DNA from: Cynocephalus volans
Lineage: Eukaryota; Chordata; Mammalia; Dermoptera; Cynocephalidae
Assembly (NCBI RefSeq): GCF_027409185.1
Contig: NC_084464.1
Coordinates: forward strand, 43,933,095 to 43,997,094
Reading direction: 5' to 3'
DNA: 64,000 nt
Under the pieces are notes generated by a model. The model had not been told where the DNA came from. It saw nothing but the letters and a program-made list of their open reading frames with translations, and did no database searches. Shown here piece by piece: positions 1-12,180 of this stretch. The translations under genes and the position numbers were made by a program. Each line of letters starts with the position of its first letter. Within the stretch, counting starts at the first letter, position 1.

Positions 1-9
1 GGTGCTAGG

Positions 10-108
10 GCTGGCTGGTTGGCTCAGTTGGTTAGAGCTCAGCCTTATAACACCAAGGTCAAGGGTTTGGATCCCCATACTGGCCAGCCACAAAAAAAAA
101 AAAAAGAG
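10..108 (+). mobile_element. CYN-type tRNA-Ile SINE, monomer
   Basis: Starts CTGGCTGGTTGGCTCAG, contains tRNA-like A and B boxes and a TTATAACACC anticodon-loop region, and ends in an A-run. It matches tRNA-Ile and the other SINEs of this window, so it is not a functional tRNA gene. Confidence 0.85.
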
Positions 109-114
109 GGCGCT

Positions 115-1590
115 AGAGTGTCTTGAATACATTGGCAATTAAGCACTTCTGCGTGGAAGCAACAACATGCTTGACTTCTGCTCCCATTTCATTAGTCAAA
201 GCAAGTTACGTGGCTATGCCTAACTTCAAGAGGGCTTAGAAATTTGATCCTGTCATGTGCCTGGAAGGCAGAAAATAGGAAAATAGTTGAACAGCTTCAA
301 TGACCCACAACTTGGTGAAGTGCTCTCTGGCTTGCATGTCCATCTCCCACTGGACACTGGGGGAGCCCAAACGTGTCACAGGGTCCCTGCCCTTGAGCAG
401 TTTGTGCTCCAGGAATGAAGAGAGACCAGTAAACTGGTGGATTATAGTACTCTGTGTCAGGGTCACAGTCCAGGTTTGGCTGGGATGTTAATGTTGGGGT
501 GGGGAGAACCCATGGAAGAACGGCAATGGATTACGGGAGAGGAAGATGGGAAAGGGACTGTCTTAATTTGGGTGCTCCTGAAAGCAGAGCCTTAGACAAG
601 CACTTGGGCATAGGTAGTTAATTTAAGTGAGTCTAGAAAGCAGCAGTGGGGCTGTATGGAGTGTGAAATCATGAAGGAGGAAAAGCCAAATTAAAAAGGT
701 GATAGTGATGCTACTGTTGTGTGCGATGGGGATTCAATTCCACCAGAACCTCCTGAGGAGAGAACAGAATTTCTCCAGAAATTGTTCATCTGAAGGACAG
801 AAGGCAGGATCCCCTATCCACCAATTTCCATTCTATGAATGATTGCAGGTTGACTCTGGGGCATTAGCTCCCCTCCCTTTCCCACCTGTGTTTGCCTGCT
901 GGGCAGCAACCTGGTGCACTGAAGAGGACTCAGGTTGGGATGATTTAGCACAAGGAGAGTCTGAGCTCCCAAAGAACCATGCACCTCAGCCACAGCTGAA
1001 ATCAGAGATGGGTGGAGGAGATCCGACGCAGGGCATCAGAGATGGCTGCCACGTGGGCCTAACGTTTATTGAATTACTGCTTTCCGCCGGTTGTGTTGGT
1101 AGAATTTGTGTGCCTTTCCTCATTTAGTACAGTAACTGAACGAGGTAGGTTTTGTGGTAGTTTATAGAAAGATAGCAGCATGTTATCTGTGGAAGGATGA
1201 GAGGTGGTCCTCATGGGGTAGCTTTACCTTTGTGAGGTCATTTTTCAAAAGATCTGGTTCTTGGCTTCCTGAACTCAGAAATGGGATTTTAAAAATGCAG
1301 ATATGACTGGGCTGCAAGGAACTGACTCATTCTACTAACACAAAAGACTAATGTATAAATGGCTCATTTGTTAATGTCAGAGGTAGAGGTAACTTGCTGG
1401 ATAGTTCAGTACTACGTTCCCTGAGCTTTATCATTCATTCCTTTGATATATTAAATTTGGTTTTCTTTTCTTTTTTTTAAACTTTTTATTTTTCCTTGGA
1501 TATTTTTGACAGTGACTGTTGTGTGCCAGGCTCTTGGGTTCTCATCTTTTTTGTTTGTTTGTTTGTTTAATCTGAGTCACTTAATAGTCA
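115..1590. other. Intergenic stretch, mostly unassigned
   Basis: About 115-290 resembles 17047-17350 (shared TTTCATT and TCAAAGC steps and a DNA tail with CATGTGCCTGGAAGG) and is an unclassified old interspersed repeat. I recognise no exon, RNA gene or young repeat in the remainder; the longest open frames are short and lack family features. Confidence 0.4.
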
Positions 1591-2215
1591 AATGGGGTTA
1601 AAATATTTTATTTTTGAAAGTTTTTATTATGGAAACTTTCAAACATACACAAAAGTGGGGCGGATAGTATTCAGAACCCCCGTGTGCAGATCCCCCAGCT
1701 TCAACAGTTTTTCACAGATTGCCAGCCTTGTTCATCTGACCCCTACACTTCCCCTAGAGTTTTGTTTTTGTTTTTTGGCAGCTGGCTAGTGCAGGGATCT
1801 GAACCCTTGACCTTGGTATTATCAGCACCACGCCCTACCAATTGAGCTAACCAGTCAGCCCCCCTAGAGTATTTTAAAGCAAATCCCAGACATCGTTTTC
1901 AGTTCATCTGTAAATATCAATGTTTGTGTACCTAACATCAAAAGAATTTTAAAATAATATCACCACAATAGCATGGTCACACTTAACAAAATTAACGACA
2001 ATCCATAATATCTGTAATGTGGTTTATGTTCAAATTTCCCTGATTATCTCATAAATGTCTTTTTACAGTTGCATTGTTAGAGTCAGGATCTAAGCAAGGA
2101 CCACACATTGCATTTGGTCTGTATCACTTTAAAGTCGGTCAATCTATTACAACTCCACTTCCATTTTTTCATGACAATTATTTGTGGAAGAATCCAGATC
2201 TCTTCTTCTTCCGTA
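1591..2215. repeat. Ancient interspersed repeat, LINE-like, split by a CYN SINE
   Basis: Phrases such as ATTATGGAAACTTTCAAACA and AAGCAAATCCCAGACATC recur in many mammalian genomes and resemble old L1 3' ends. The copy is interrupted by the SINE at 1761-1860. Family assignment is tentative. Confidence 0.4.
1761..1860 (-). mobile_element. CYN SINE monomer with 10-bp target duplication
   Basis: Minus-strand copy: T-rich start on plus, then GGCAGCTGGCTAGTGCAGGG through AGCTAACCAGTCAGCC. Flanked by CCCCTAGAGT at 1751-1760 and 1861-1870. Confidence 0.88.
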
Positions 2216-2224
2216 TACTTTGTA

Positions 2225-2610
2225 TTAGTATGTTTCTGTTGTTTATAACATAAGTGCCTGAAACTGGAAAATTTATAAGAAAATAAATTTTATCATTTAT
2301 AGTTTCGGAGGTTTGGAAATCCATAGTGCAGGGAACACGTCTGGTGAGGTGACTCTACAGCAATGCAGGGTGTCACATGGTGAGAATAGCAGAGGAGGGA
2401 GAGAGAACTTCTCATATGCTCTTCTTTTAAAGCCCTCAGAACCATGCCCATCACCGCCATTAAACCATTCACTATGGCAGGGTCCTCATGATTTAATCAC
2501 CTCTTAAAGGCTCCACATTTCAATTACCATAATAGGATTTCCCACTCTCTTAACATCATCACAGTGGGGATCAAGCATTAAACTTTGGGGGGACACACTT
2601 CAATTCACTG
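2225..2610 (-). mobile_element. Solo LTR of MaLR type (MLT1/MST-like), ancient
   Basis: Reverse-oriented LTR recognised by the TTAGTATGTTTCTGTTG head and the GGGGACACACTTCAATTCA tail, typical of mammalian MaLR LTRs. A related copy lies at 26698-27085. It is old and diverged, with no internal region; a fossil. Confidence 0.65.
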
Positions 2611-2724
2611 CATACTTTAAAAATGGAAACAAAGTTCTAATATAGAGAACAATAAGATATTTTATAAATTTATAGTTCTAAAGAGGCATTTCATTTTGGG
2701 AAAAGCCAAAAAGGAAAAGAAAAA

Positions 2725-4376
2725 AAAAATTTTTAATTGAATCATAACTGATTATACATATTTTGGGGATTCAATGTTGACATATGTTGATCAAATCAAT
2801 ATTACTAGTATGCATATTGTTACAAATTGTACTTATTCTTTATGCCCCTTGTCCAATCTCTCCCTATCCCCCCACCCTCCCCCCCACCACTGATAACCCT
2901 AGATTCCTTCTCTCCTTCTGAAAGAGTAAGGGTTACTCTGTTGATTTGTTGCCTAGATGATCTGTCCAATGCTGAGAGGTGTGATCAGGTCCCCCAATAT
3001 TATCATAGAGCAAATGCTTCATCTGTCACTCTGGAATGAGCTTTGTGGAGAGAGACATCCTCTTCTTTTCTTTGGTCTCTGCTGGTGACTCTCCTTGTGT
3101 CAATGCACTCCAGTGGCTGGTGAACCATCTGTGTGGTGGTTGTGACGTATAGCCACTTTTGCGTCAGCCGTGGTTACTGTGGTGGCTGTGGTGGGCCACC
3201 CACATGGAGGTGATGTTTTTCGCATGCTCCTCGGCACTGGTGGTGTGCCTGGTTGTGGGCAGGGGGTCTGGTCCCTGGCTTCATACTCCAGGCCCCTGGA
3301 TGGGGCCTCGAGGCGCTCCGATGTGCCTGGGCTGGAACTAATTTTTTTGTCCTTTGCTTACTTCTAAAATGGGGGAAGGGCAGGCCTGTGGCTCACTTGG
3401 GAGAGTGTGGTGCTGATGACACCAAGGCTGCAAGTTCAGATCCCTCTATAGGGATGGCTGGTTAGCTCACTTGGGAGAGCATGGTGCTGACACCAAGTCA
3501 AGAGTTAAGATCCCCTTAACTGGTCATCTTTACATACATACATACATACATAAATAAATAAACAAATAAAATAAAATGAGGGAACTTCCTGTGGGGACCA
3601 GTACTTGAGCTGTGTGGTTGAACTAAATTGCTGCTTTGGTGCTGTTTCTCTAGGGAAGACTTTTTGTGCAGCTCAGGGTTTAATGGTTGACTTTATAGAT
3701 ACTTTCAGCTCTCTAGAGACCGGGTGCACCTGGGTTATGTAGAATCTCTGATCTAGGCCTGAAACTTTTCATCAAACTGCACCCCATGCAATCCTGCATT
3801 CCTGACTAGTCTCCTCTGAGTGGTCCTGTGCTGACTGGGGGGCAGATCAGCTGTCCTTGCTGTGTCCCAGTGATCCCCTGGTGGTCCCGGCTCCCCTACC
3901 ACCCGTGCCCCAAATACTTCCCATGGGACGTACCCTGCACCAGTCCCTTGTGATGACTCATCAGCCTCTGAATGGCTCCCCTTTTTCAGCTGTTCTGGCT
4001 CCTCGCTCCTGTGTGGGTCCATGGGAACCCTATTAGTGGTCTTGCTGTCCTGGGGGCCGCCAAAGCCCTCTTCTCCTCTGCTGCCTCCGAGCAACTCCAT
4101 CCAAAGGGCACAGCTGTGGCTTCTGCCGGCTCCTGCTCCAAGTGCTCAGCAGTTCTAGGCTTAAAGCGGCTGCCACCCGAAACACTCTGAGCAGTTTTTT
4201 CTTTCTCTCATTGTGGCTTCTCCCCCTTCATGAACTCCGTAGGTCTCTCCTCTTCTTCCCCTGAGCTCCAGTGGCCCCAGCTTAACTGTTGATACATTTT
4301 TATAGTTGTAAATTGGTTGACTTGTGGGACAGAGTGACTCTGGGGATCGTCTATTCTGCCATCTTGACCAAACTCT
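2725..4376 (-). mobile_element. L1, internally deleted, inverted
   Basis: On the minus strand the 5' end (near 4376) reads GTTTGGTCAAGATGGCAGAA, like an L1 5' UTR start. A short ORF2 endonuclease stretch (GGACAGATCATCTAGGCAAC) is near 2950. The 3' UTR and A-tail lie near 2725. Most of ORF1 and ORF2 is missing, so it is incapable of movement. A CYN dimer is nested at 3379-3578. Confidence 0.6.
3379..3578 (+). mobile_element. CYN SINE dimer with TACA-repeat tail
   Basis: Two tRNA-derived units (GCCTGTGGCTCACTTGGGAG, then GGCTGGTTAGCTCACTTGGG) are joined by a TATAGGGATGG linker. The tail has become (TACA)n followed by (AAAT)n. It is inserted in the inverted L1. Confidence 0.85.
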
Positions 4377-4639
4377 GAAGGGAAAGAAATATTTTAAGAG
4401 AAACGAAAGATTTGAGCTTTTCCATAAAAATTTTATAATGAAATTACATTTTAAGATTAAATTGTGGGTGAGAAATTGACTGAAGAGGCACCAGAGAGGC
4501 TTCTGGGGACTGGGAATATTCCATATTTTGATCTGGGTGGTGGTTACTTGGGTAACAACCTGTGTAAAAAGTCAACAAGCTATACACATAAATCCTTATT
4601 TATGCACTTTACTATATGTGTGTTATGCTTCTATTTACT

Positions 4640-4785
4640 TATTTATTTTTGGCAGCTGGCTGGTATGGGGATCTGAACGACATAGTGCTTTAACCAGCTG
4701 AGCTAACCAGCCAGCCCCTGAACCCTTGGCCTTGGTGTTACCAACACTGCACTCTAACCAACTGAGCTAACCAGCCAACCCTATA
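4640..4785 (-). mobile_element. CYN SINE, two minus-strand units
   Basis: Two consecutive minus-strand units, each ending GCTAACCAGCCA; the first is shortened after ATCTGAAC. It could be a rearranged dimer or one SINE inserted beside another. Confidence 0.75.
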
Positions 4786-5584
4786 CCTCAATTTAAAAAA
4801 CAAGATAATGTAAGTTATTTTCTCAAAGGTGAAGTGTCATATGTTATTAAAACCAGATTTAATATTGTTAGTTTTTTAAAAAGTGTGATAATTGTATTAT
4901 GGTTGTATTTTCAAAAAGGAGTTCTTTCCTTGTAGAGATACATACTGATGAACATTCACAGGTGAAATGTAATACAATTTCTTGGATTTATTTAAAAATA
5001 ATCCTGGAAGGAGTGGGTGGGTATACAGAGATGAACCCAATATTGGTGACTGCTGAAGCTGGGTGATGGGTACATGAAGTTTGTTATACTATTCTCTCTA
5101 CTTTTGGATATGTTTGCTATTTTACAAAATAAAACTTAAACAATCTGCAGAGAGACTGCATCACAATCTCTTGTAGTTCCACAGGGTAGTTCTTTTGGTG
5201 TATTGGAACCTTTAGGCAGACATTCAAGACTTCTTCTGGGAACACAGATTGAGAATACAGAGGAGGTGCTGACTCCCCCAAAGACCTCCCGTGAGAGTCT
5301 TTCTGCCTGTTCCAGAGCTTTCTTATTGGCCCCCTTATGTTTCCCTCCATCTACTTGAATAGATGTTGTATGTACCCAATAAAAAGCACAAGCAGTAATA
5401 AAGGGGATTTAGTGAAAAGTAAGTCTCCTCCTTTGCCCCACACCCCATTTTCCAGCCCCCAGTTCTCCCCAGAGGGAACTCTCCCATTCAGTTTCTTGTA
5501 TAACTTTTCAGAGGAACTATACACATATAAAAAGCATATGTCAGGTTGACTCATGAGGAACTGTAAAAAAACAATAATAATAAC

Positions 5585-5690
5585 ATTTTCACATGTGACA
5601 CCCTACATTGCTGTAGAGTCACCTTAACAGATGTGTTCCCTGGACTGTGGACTTCCCAGCCACTGAAACTGTCTCCCCTAAACTGCAAGA
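5585..5690 (+). mobile_element. MaLR-type LTR fragment
   Basis: Reverse complement of part of the element at 2225-2610: the GTGACACCCTACATTGCTG and GGACTTCCCAGCCACTG phrases are shared. A short fossil fragment next to the long L1. Confidence 0.5.
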
Positions 5691-6045
5691 TGGTGCAGTG
5701 TGCTGAAAGCACATGAAAGAGTGAGTCCCCTCCCAGCCTCTGGGCATGCTGAGGGAAGATCAGTAAAGAACATCGTGGATATGTGGGTCTCTCATAGTGA
5801 CTGAGTGATGGAAAGTTGGAGCAGCTGCTGTCATCCAGACATAACTGAGAAGAGATTCCTTTGAGATGTCCTCACGGCTCCAAAGCATGTCACAGCCACA
5901 TGAGCATGGACCTTGAGAATGAAGAGTGGCCCCTGCTGGATACATCCCAGAGATGGGATGCTGGAGAACATCAGTCCTCTGGTATCTGTGGAGTGTTCAA
6001 GACATCTATTCCCTGAAATATCACTGCTCTCAACATGTCATGCAA

Positions 6046-9000
6046 AGGAGAAGGAAGATGGCAGAGTCGTCGGTTCCTGGTGTCACTCTTACCCACAGAG
6101 TGACCTATTTGCAGCTATTGAGGAGCAGTGATGGTGGACCTGAGATCTGTGCAGGAGCAGGTGGGAGCCACACACCACAGGACCCCAGTTCAGGTTGCTC
6201 CCCACTGCGTAGAGAGACTTTAGAGCTTCTGGGCCCACATGCCCTAAGTCAGCTGGGCGGGAGAAGGCAGGTGGGGTGGGACTTCTGGCCCAGGCCAGTC
6301 CCCACCACCAGGAGAGACTTAAGAGGCTTGGGGACCCCACAACCCGAGCTGGCTGTCCCAGAACAGGCAAGTGCAGTGGGACCCCCCAGCCCAGGCTACT
6401 TCCTGCTGCCTAGAATCGGCAGTCCCTTCAGGATCCAAGCCAGACATCAGGGTGAAACAAGTGGACTGTGATACCCCCGGCCACAATGACAAAATGCCAA
6501 AGGAAAGATACCAGAAATATGAAAAATCGAGAAAGTACATCACCACCAAAGGAAAATAATAACTCTCAAGCACTGGATCCTATAGAACAGGAAGTCTTTG
6601 AAATGACAGACAAGGAATTTAGAGTAACAATTCCAAGGAAACTAAATGAGATACAAGAAAACTCAGACAACACAATGAAATGAGAAAAAATATAATGGAT
6701 CTGAAAGAAGAAATGTACAAAGAAATCAATGCCTTGAAAAAAAATGTAGCTGAGCTTGTGGAGGTGAAGGATTCATTCAATGGAATAAAAAACACAACAG
6801 AGAGTTTAACCAGCAGACTTGAACAAGCAGAAGAGAGAGTTTCTGACCTTGAAGACAGGCTGTTTGAGTTAACACAGGCAGACCAGAAAAAAGAAAAAAG
6901 AATCAAAAAAATTGAAAAAAATCTAAGAGAGACAACACACAACCTTAAGTGCTCAAATATCCAAATCATGGGTATTCCAGAAGGGGAGGAAAAAGGAAAT
7001 GTCATTGAAAACATATTCAATGAAATAATAGCAGAAAACTTCCCAGGTATAGGGAAAGTCACAGATCTCCAGATTCAGGAAGCCCAAAGATCCCCAAACA
7101 CATTCAACCCAAAAAGGTCCTCTCCAAGACATGTGATAATCAAACTGGCAAAACTCAAAGACAAAGAGAGAATCTTAAAAGCTACAAGAGAGAAGTGGCA
7201 AATTACCTATAAAGGAGCCCCAATCAAAATAACATCAGACTTTTCATCAGAAGCCCTAAAAGCCAGAAAAGAATGGGATGATATATTCAAAACACTAAAG
7301 GACAAAAATTGCCAGCCAAGAATTCTTTACCCAGCAAGGCTATCCTTCTGAAATGAAGGACAAATAGTATATTTCTCAGACAAACAAAAACTGTTGGAGT
7401 TCACTACCACATGACCAGCCCTACAAGAAATTCTCAAGGAAGTACCGGGTTTGATACCACAAAAACAACCATCACTGCCATGAATACTCAAGAAAGAACA
7501 ATACCTACCAGCAAAACAAAAATGCTAACAAAAGAGAAAAAATAGCTTATCTATCACCCCAAGAAACCAACAAGTACAGAAGACAAACAGAAAATTAGAA
7601 AGAAAGGAACAAAAGGTACTTAAGACATCTAAACAAAAATCAGTAAAATGCTAGGAGTAAATCAACACCTTTCAATAATAACTCTAAATGTAAAGGGATT
7701 AAATTCCCCATTCAAAAGACACAGACTGACTGACTGGATTAAAAAGATGGACCCAACAATATGCTGCCTTCAAGAGACTCACTTGACCTGTAAAGACACA
7801 CATAGACTAAGAGTGAAAGGATGAGAAAAGATATATCAATCAAACAGAAATGAGAAATGAGCTGGAATAGCTATTCTTATATCAGTTAAAATAAACTTTA
7901 AAGCAAAAATCATAATAAGACATAAAGAAGGCCACTATATAATGATAAAAGGATCTATCCATCATGGAGACATAACAATCATAAATATATATGCACCCAC
8001 TGTTGGAGCAGCCAGATTTACAAAGCAAACACTATTAGATCTAAAGAAAGAGATAGACACTAACACCATAATAGTATGGGACCTGAACGCCCCACTCTCA
8101 TCATTGGACAGATCATCTAGGCAAAAAATCAATAGAGAAACACACGATCTAAACAATACTTTAGACCAATTGGACTTGGCAGATATCTACAGAACATTCC
8201 ATCAAACAACCTCAGAATATTCATTCTTCTCATCAGCACATGGATTATTCTCTAGGATAAACCACATGTTAGGTCACAAAGCAAGTCTTAACAAATTCAA
8301 AAAACTTGGAATTATTCCATGTATTTTTTCCTATCACAATGGATTAAAATTAGAAATCGATAATAAACGAAACTCTGAAAACTATACAAACACATAGAAA
8401 TTAAACAACATTCTACTTAATGACATGGGTCAAAAAAGAAATTAAACAGGAAATCAAAAAATTTCTTGAAACTAATGAAAATAATGACACATCATACCCA
8501 AATCTGAGGGATACTGCAAAAGCAATATTAAGGGGGAAATTTATCACATTAAATGCTTACCTCATGGCAAATAAATAACCTAACACATCACCTTAAAGAT
8601 CTAGAAAAACAAGAACAATCCAAACCTAAAGTTAGAAGATGGAAAAAAATAATTAAGATCAGAGCAGAATTAAATGAAATAGAACCCCCCCCCCAAAATA
8701 CAAAAGATCAATGAAACAAAAAGTTGGTTTTTTGAAAAGATAAATAAAATCGACAAACCTTTAGCAAGATTAACTAAGACAAGAAGAGAGAACACCCAAA
8801 TAACAAAAATTAGAAATGAAAAAGGTGATATTACAACTGACACCTCAGAAATACAAGGAATCATTAGAGGCTACTATAAACAATGACATGCCAACAAATT
8901 TGAAAATCTGGAGGAAATGGATAAATTTCTGGATGCATACAAACTACCAAAATTGAGCCAAGAAGACTGAGAAAATTTGAACAGACAAATAACAGTAAAA

Positions 9001-11690
9001 GAGATTGAAGCTGTTCTCAGAAGGCTCCCAACAAAGAAAGGCCCAGGACCAGACAGGTACACTTCAGAGTTCTACCAAACCTTCAAAGAGGAACTGATAC
9101 AAATTCTCTACAAACTGTTCCAAAAGATTGAAACAGAGGCCATTCTCCCAAACTCATTCTATGAGGCAAGCATCATCCTGATACCAAAACCAGACAAAGA
9201 TGCATCAAAAATAGAAAACTACAGGCCAATGTCCTTGATGAATATAGATGCAAAAATCCTCAATAAAATACTAGCTAACAGAACACAGCAACACATACAC
9301 AAAATTATACCCCATGATCAGGTGGGATTCATCTCAGGGATGCAAGCATGGTTCAACATACACAATTCAATAAATGTGATACACCACATCAATAAAAGCA
9401 AAGACAAAAACCATATGATCATTTCTATAGACACTGAAAAAGCATTTGACAAAATTCAACATTCTTTCATGATAAAGACTCTTTACAAGTTAGGCATAGA
9501 TGGAAAATATCTCAACATAATTAAAGCCATATACCATAAGCCCACTGCCAAAATCATCCTGAATGGGGAAAAGCTGAAAGCTTTTCCCTTAAAAACAGGA
9601 ACTAGACAAGGATTCCCACTCTCACCACTCCTATTCAACATAGTGTTGGAAGTACTAGCCAGAGCAAACAGAGAAGAGAAGGAAATAAAGGGCATCCAGA
9701 TCAGAAAGGATGAAGTCAAGCTGTTCCTTTTTGTGGATGATATAATCCTATATATTGAACAGCCTAAAGCCTCTATAAAAAAAATCCTAGAGTTGATAAA
9801 TGATTTCAGCAAAGTTGCAGGATACAAAATCAATACATGAAAATCAGTAGCATTTCTATACTCCAACAATGAACATGCAGAAAAAGAAATCAAGAAAGCT
9901 AGCCCATTTATAATAGCACCAAAAAATGAAATACTTAGGAATAAAGCTGACCAAGGATGTTAAAAATCTCTATGAAGAAAACTACAAACCACTATTGAGA
10001 GAAATTAAAGAGGACACGAGAAGATGGAAAGATATCCCATGCTCTTGGATCGGAAGAATTAACATTGTGAAAATGTCCATATTACCTAAAGTGATTGACA
10101 GATTCAATGCAGTCCCCATCAAAATTCCAATGACATTTTTGTCTGAGATGGAAAAAGCTATCCAGACATTTATATGGAACAACAAAAGACCATGCACAGC
10201 CAAAGCAATCCTCAGCAATAAATAAATAAATAAGTAAATAAAGCTGAAGGCATAACACTACCTGACTTTAAACTTTATTACAAAGCTGTAAGAACCAAAA
10301 CAGCATGGTACTGGCATAAAAATAGACACAGGGATCAATAGAATAGAATAGAGAATCCAGAAATCAATCTATATGCTTACAGCCATCTGATCTTTGACAA
10401 AGGCAGCAAATCAACATACTGGGGAAGAGACTGCCTTTTCAACAAGTGGTGCTGGGAAAACTGGATACTCACATGTGGGGGAATGAAACTAGACCCGTAC
10501 TTTTCACCATATACCAAAATCAACTCGAAATGGATTAAAGAATTAAATATACATCCTGAAACAATAAAACTCCTTAAAGAAAACATAGGGGAAACACTCC
10601 AGGAAGTAGGAATGGGTACAGACTTCGTGAATAGGACCCAAAGTGCACAGGCAACTAAAGGAAAATAAACAAAAGGGATTATATCAAACTAAAAAGCTTC
10701 TGTACAGCAAAAGAAACAATCAACAGAGTAAAAAGACAAACAACAGAGTGGGAGAAAATATTTGCTAAATATACATCTGACAAAGGATTAATATCCAGAA
10801 TATACAAGGAACTCAAACAACTTTACAGCAAAAAACCAGATAACTCAATTAAAAAATGGGCAAAAGAGCTGAATAGGCATTTCTCAAAGTAAGATATATG
10901 AATGGCTAACAGACACATGAAAAAAATGCTCAACATCACTCAGCATCCGGGAAATGCAAATCAAGATCACTTTGAGATACCATCTCACTCCAGTCAGGAT
11001 GGCTAACATCCAAAAGACTGAGAATGATAAATGCTGGAGAGGTTGTGGAGAAAAAGGAAGTCTCATCCACTATTGGTGGGACTGCAAAATGGTGCAGCCT
11101 TTATGGAAAATGGTATGGGAGTTCCTCAAACAATTACAGATAGATCTGCCATATGACCCAGCGATTTCACTGTTGGGAATATACCCAGAGGAATGGAAAT
11201 CGTCATGCCGAAGGGATACCTGTACTCCCATGTGTATTGCAGCTCTGTTTACAATAGCCAAGAGCTGGAACCAACCCAAATGTCCATCATCTGATGAGTG
11301 GATAAGGAAACTTTGGTACATCTACACAATGGAATACTACTCTGCTATAAAAAAGAATGAAATACTAGCGTTTGCAACAACATGGATGGACTTAGAGAAA
11401 ACTATTACATGAAACAATTCAGGCAAAGAAAGAGAAATACCACATGTTCTCACTTATTTGTGGGAGCTAAAAATAAATAAATAAATAAACAAACACACAA
11501 ACAAATGGGGGAGGGAGAAGACAGAATAACCACAAAAATTCCTTGAACTATTTAAGTCAAGTGAACAGATATGATGTGTGTGTGGGGGGGAGGAGGTGTA
11601 GAGGAACGGGTAAAGGGGCATGAAAATCAACCATGATGTATAGTGAGAAGTAAAATAAAATAAAATAACCCCAATAATAATGAAAAACTT
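6046..11690 (+). mobile_element. LINE-1, nearly full length, inactive
   Basis: About 5.6 kb. The 5' UTR starts with GGAGAAGGAAGATGGCAG. ORF1 (from 6486 to 7351) has a coiled-coil N-part and RNA-binding C-part and is broken by one frameshift near 6683. ORF2 runs 7648-11412: endonuclease (TLNVKGLNSPFKRHRL, IINIYAP), reverse transcriptase ([10 protein letters not shown]-like, [13 protein letters not shown], catalytic FVDD; open 8977-9840) and the Cys-rich C-terminus, with several stops and frameshifts. The 3' UTR ends in AAAATAAAAT repeats, and a CYN SINE follows immediately. Moderately old, not mobile. Confidence 0.93.
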
Positions 11691-11692
11691 TT

Positions 11693-11800
11693 AGGGCCGG
11701 CCCACGGCTTACTTGGGAGAGTGTGGGGCTAACAGCACTAATTCAAGGGTTAAGATCCCCTTACTGGTCATCTTACAAAAAAAAAAAAAATTAATTAAAA
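11693..11800 (+). mobile_element. CYN SINE (composite short form)
   Basis: Begins AGGGCCGGCCCACGGCTTAC and ends AAGATCCCCTTACTGGTCATC plus an A-run. It carries the head of the first dimer unit joined to the tail of the second, and is inserted at the L1 3' tail. Confidence 0.85.
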
Positions 11801-11839
11801 AAAAATTTTTTTTAAATAGAGAAATTTTAAAAAAGAGCA

Positions 11840-12180
11840 TATGCGGCTACCATCCTCTTTTTTTCCTCCTTTTTTCATAAATGGTGGTATCCCATACACA
11901 CAGTTCTGAATGTTTATTTAAAAAGTATATATGACATTACATGTAATATCTTGGGACATTCCACTCTGTACCTGCAGCTAAGCTCTCAGAGGCTGCATAG
12001 TGTTCCACTGTCCACACACCACAGTGCTCTCTGTTAGTCCCCTGTTAAGGGACATGAGTTATTTCCAAACTTTTGCTCTTGGTCACAATGAATGCTGCAG
12101 TGAGTCTCTTGGTACATGACCTTTTCACATCTGTAGGGTAGCAGATCCTCTCCTTTTGATGGCTCTCATTTGATTCTTGG
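11840..12180 (-). mobile_element. Ancient L1M-like fragment
   Basis: Phrases such as GCATAGTGTTCCACTGT and GAGTTATTTCCAAACTTTTG match the inverted 3' part of old mammalian L1s. Strongly diverged. Confidence 0.5.

Noticed and set aside
10-108. Possible functional tRNA-Ile gene
   Set aside because: The same sequence recurs about seventeen times with A-tails and target duplications; the tRNA fold is degenerate. It is a SINE head.
5926-6471. 181-aa open frame
   Set aside because: Lies at the 5' edge and 5' UTR of the L1, with no known motif and competing frames on both strands.
8977-9840. 287-aa reverse transcriptase-like protein as a host gene
   Set aside because: It is the open core of the L1 ORF2, which is broken on both sides; no sign of domestication.
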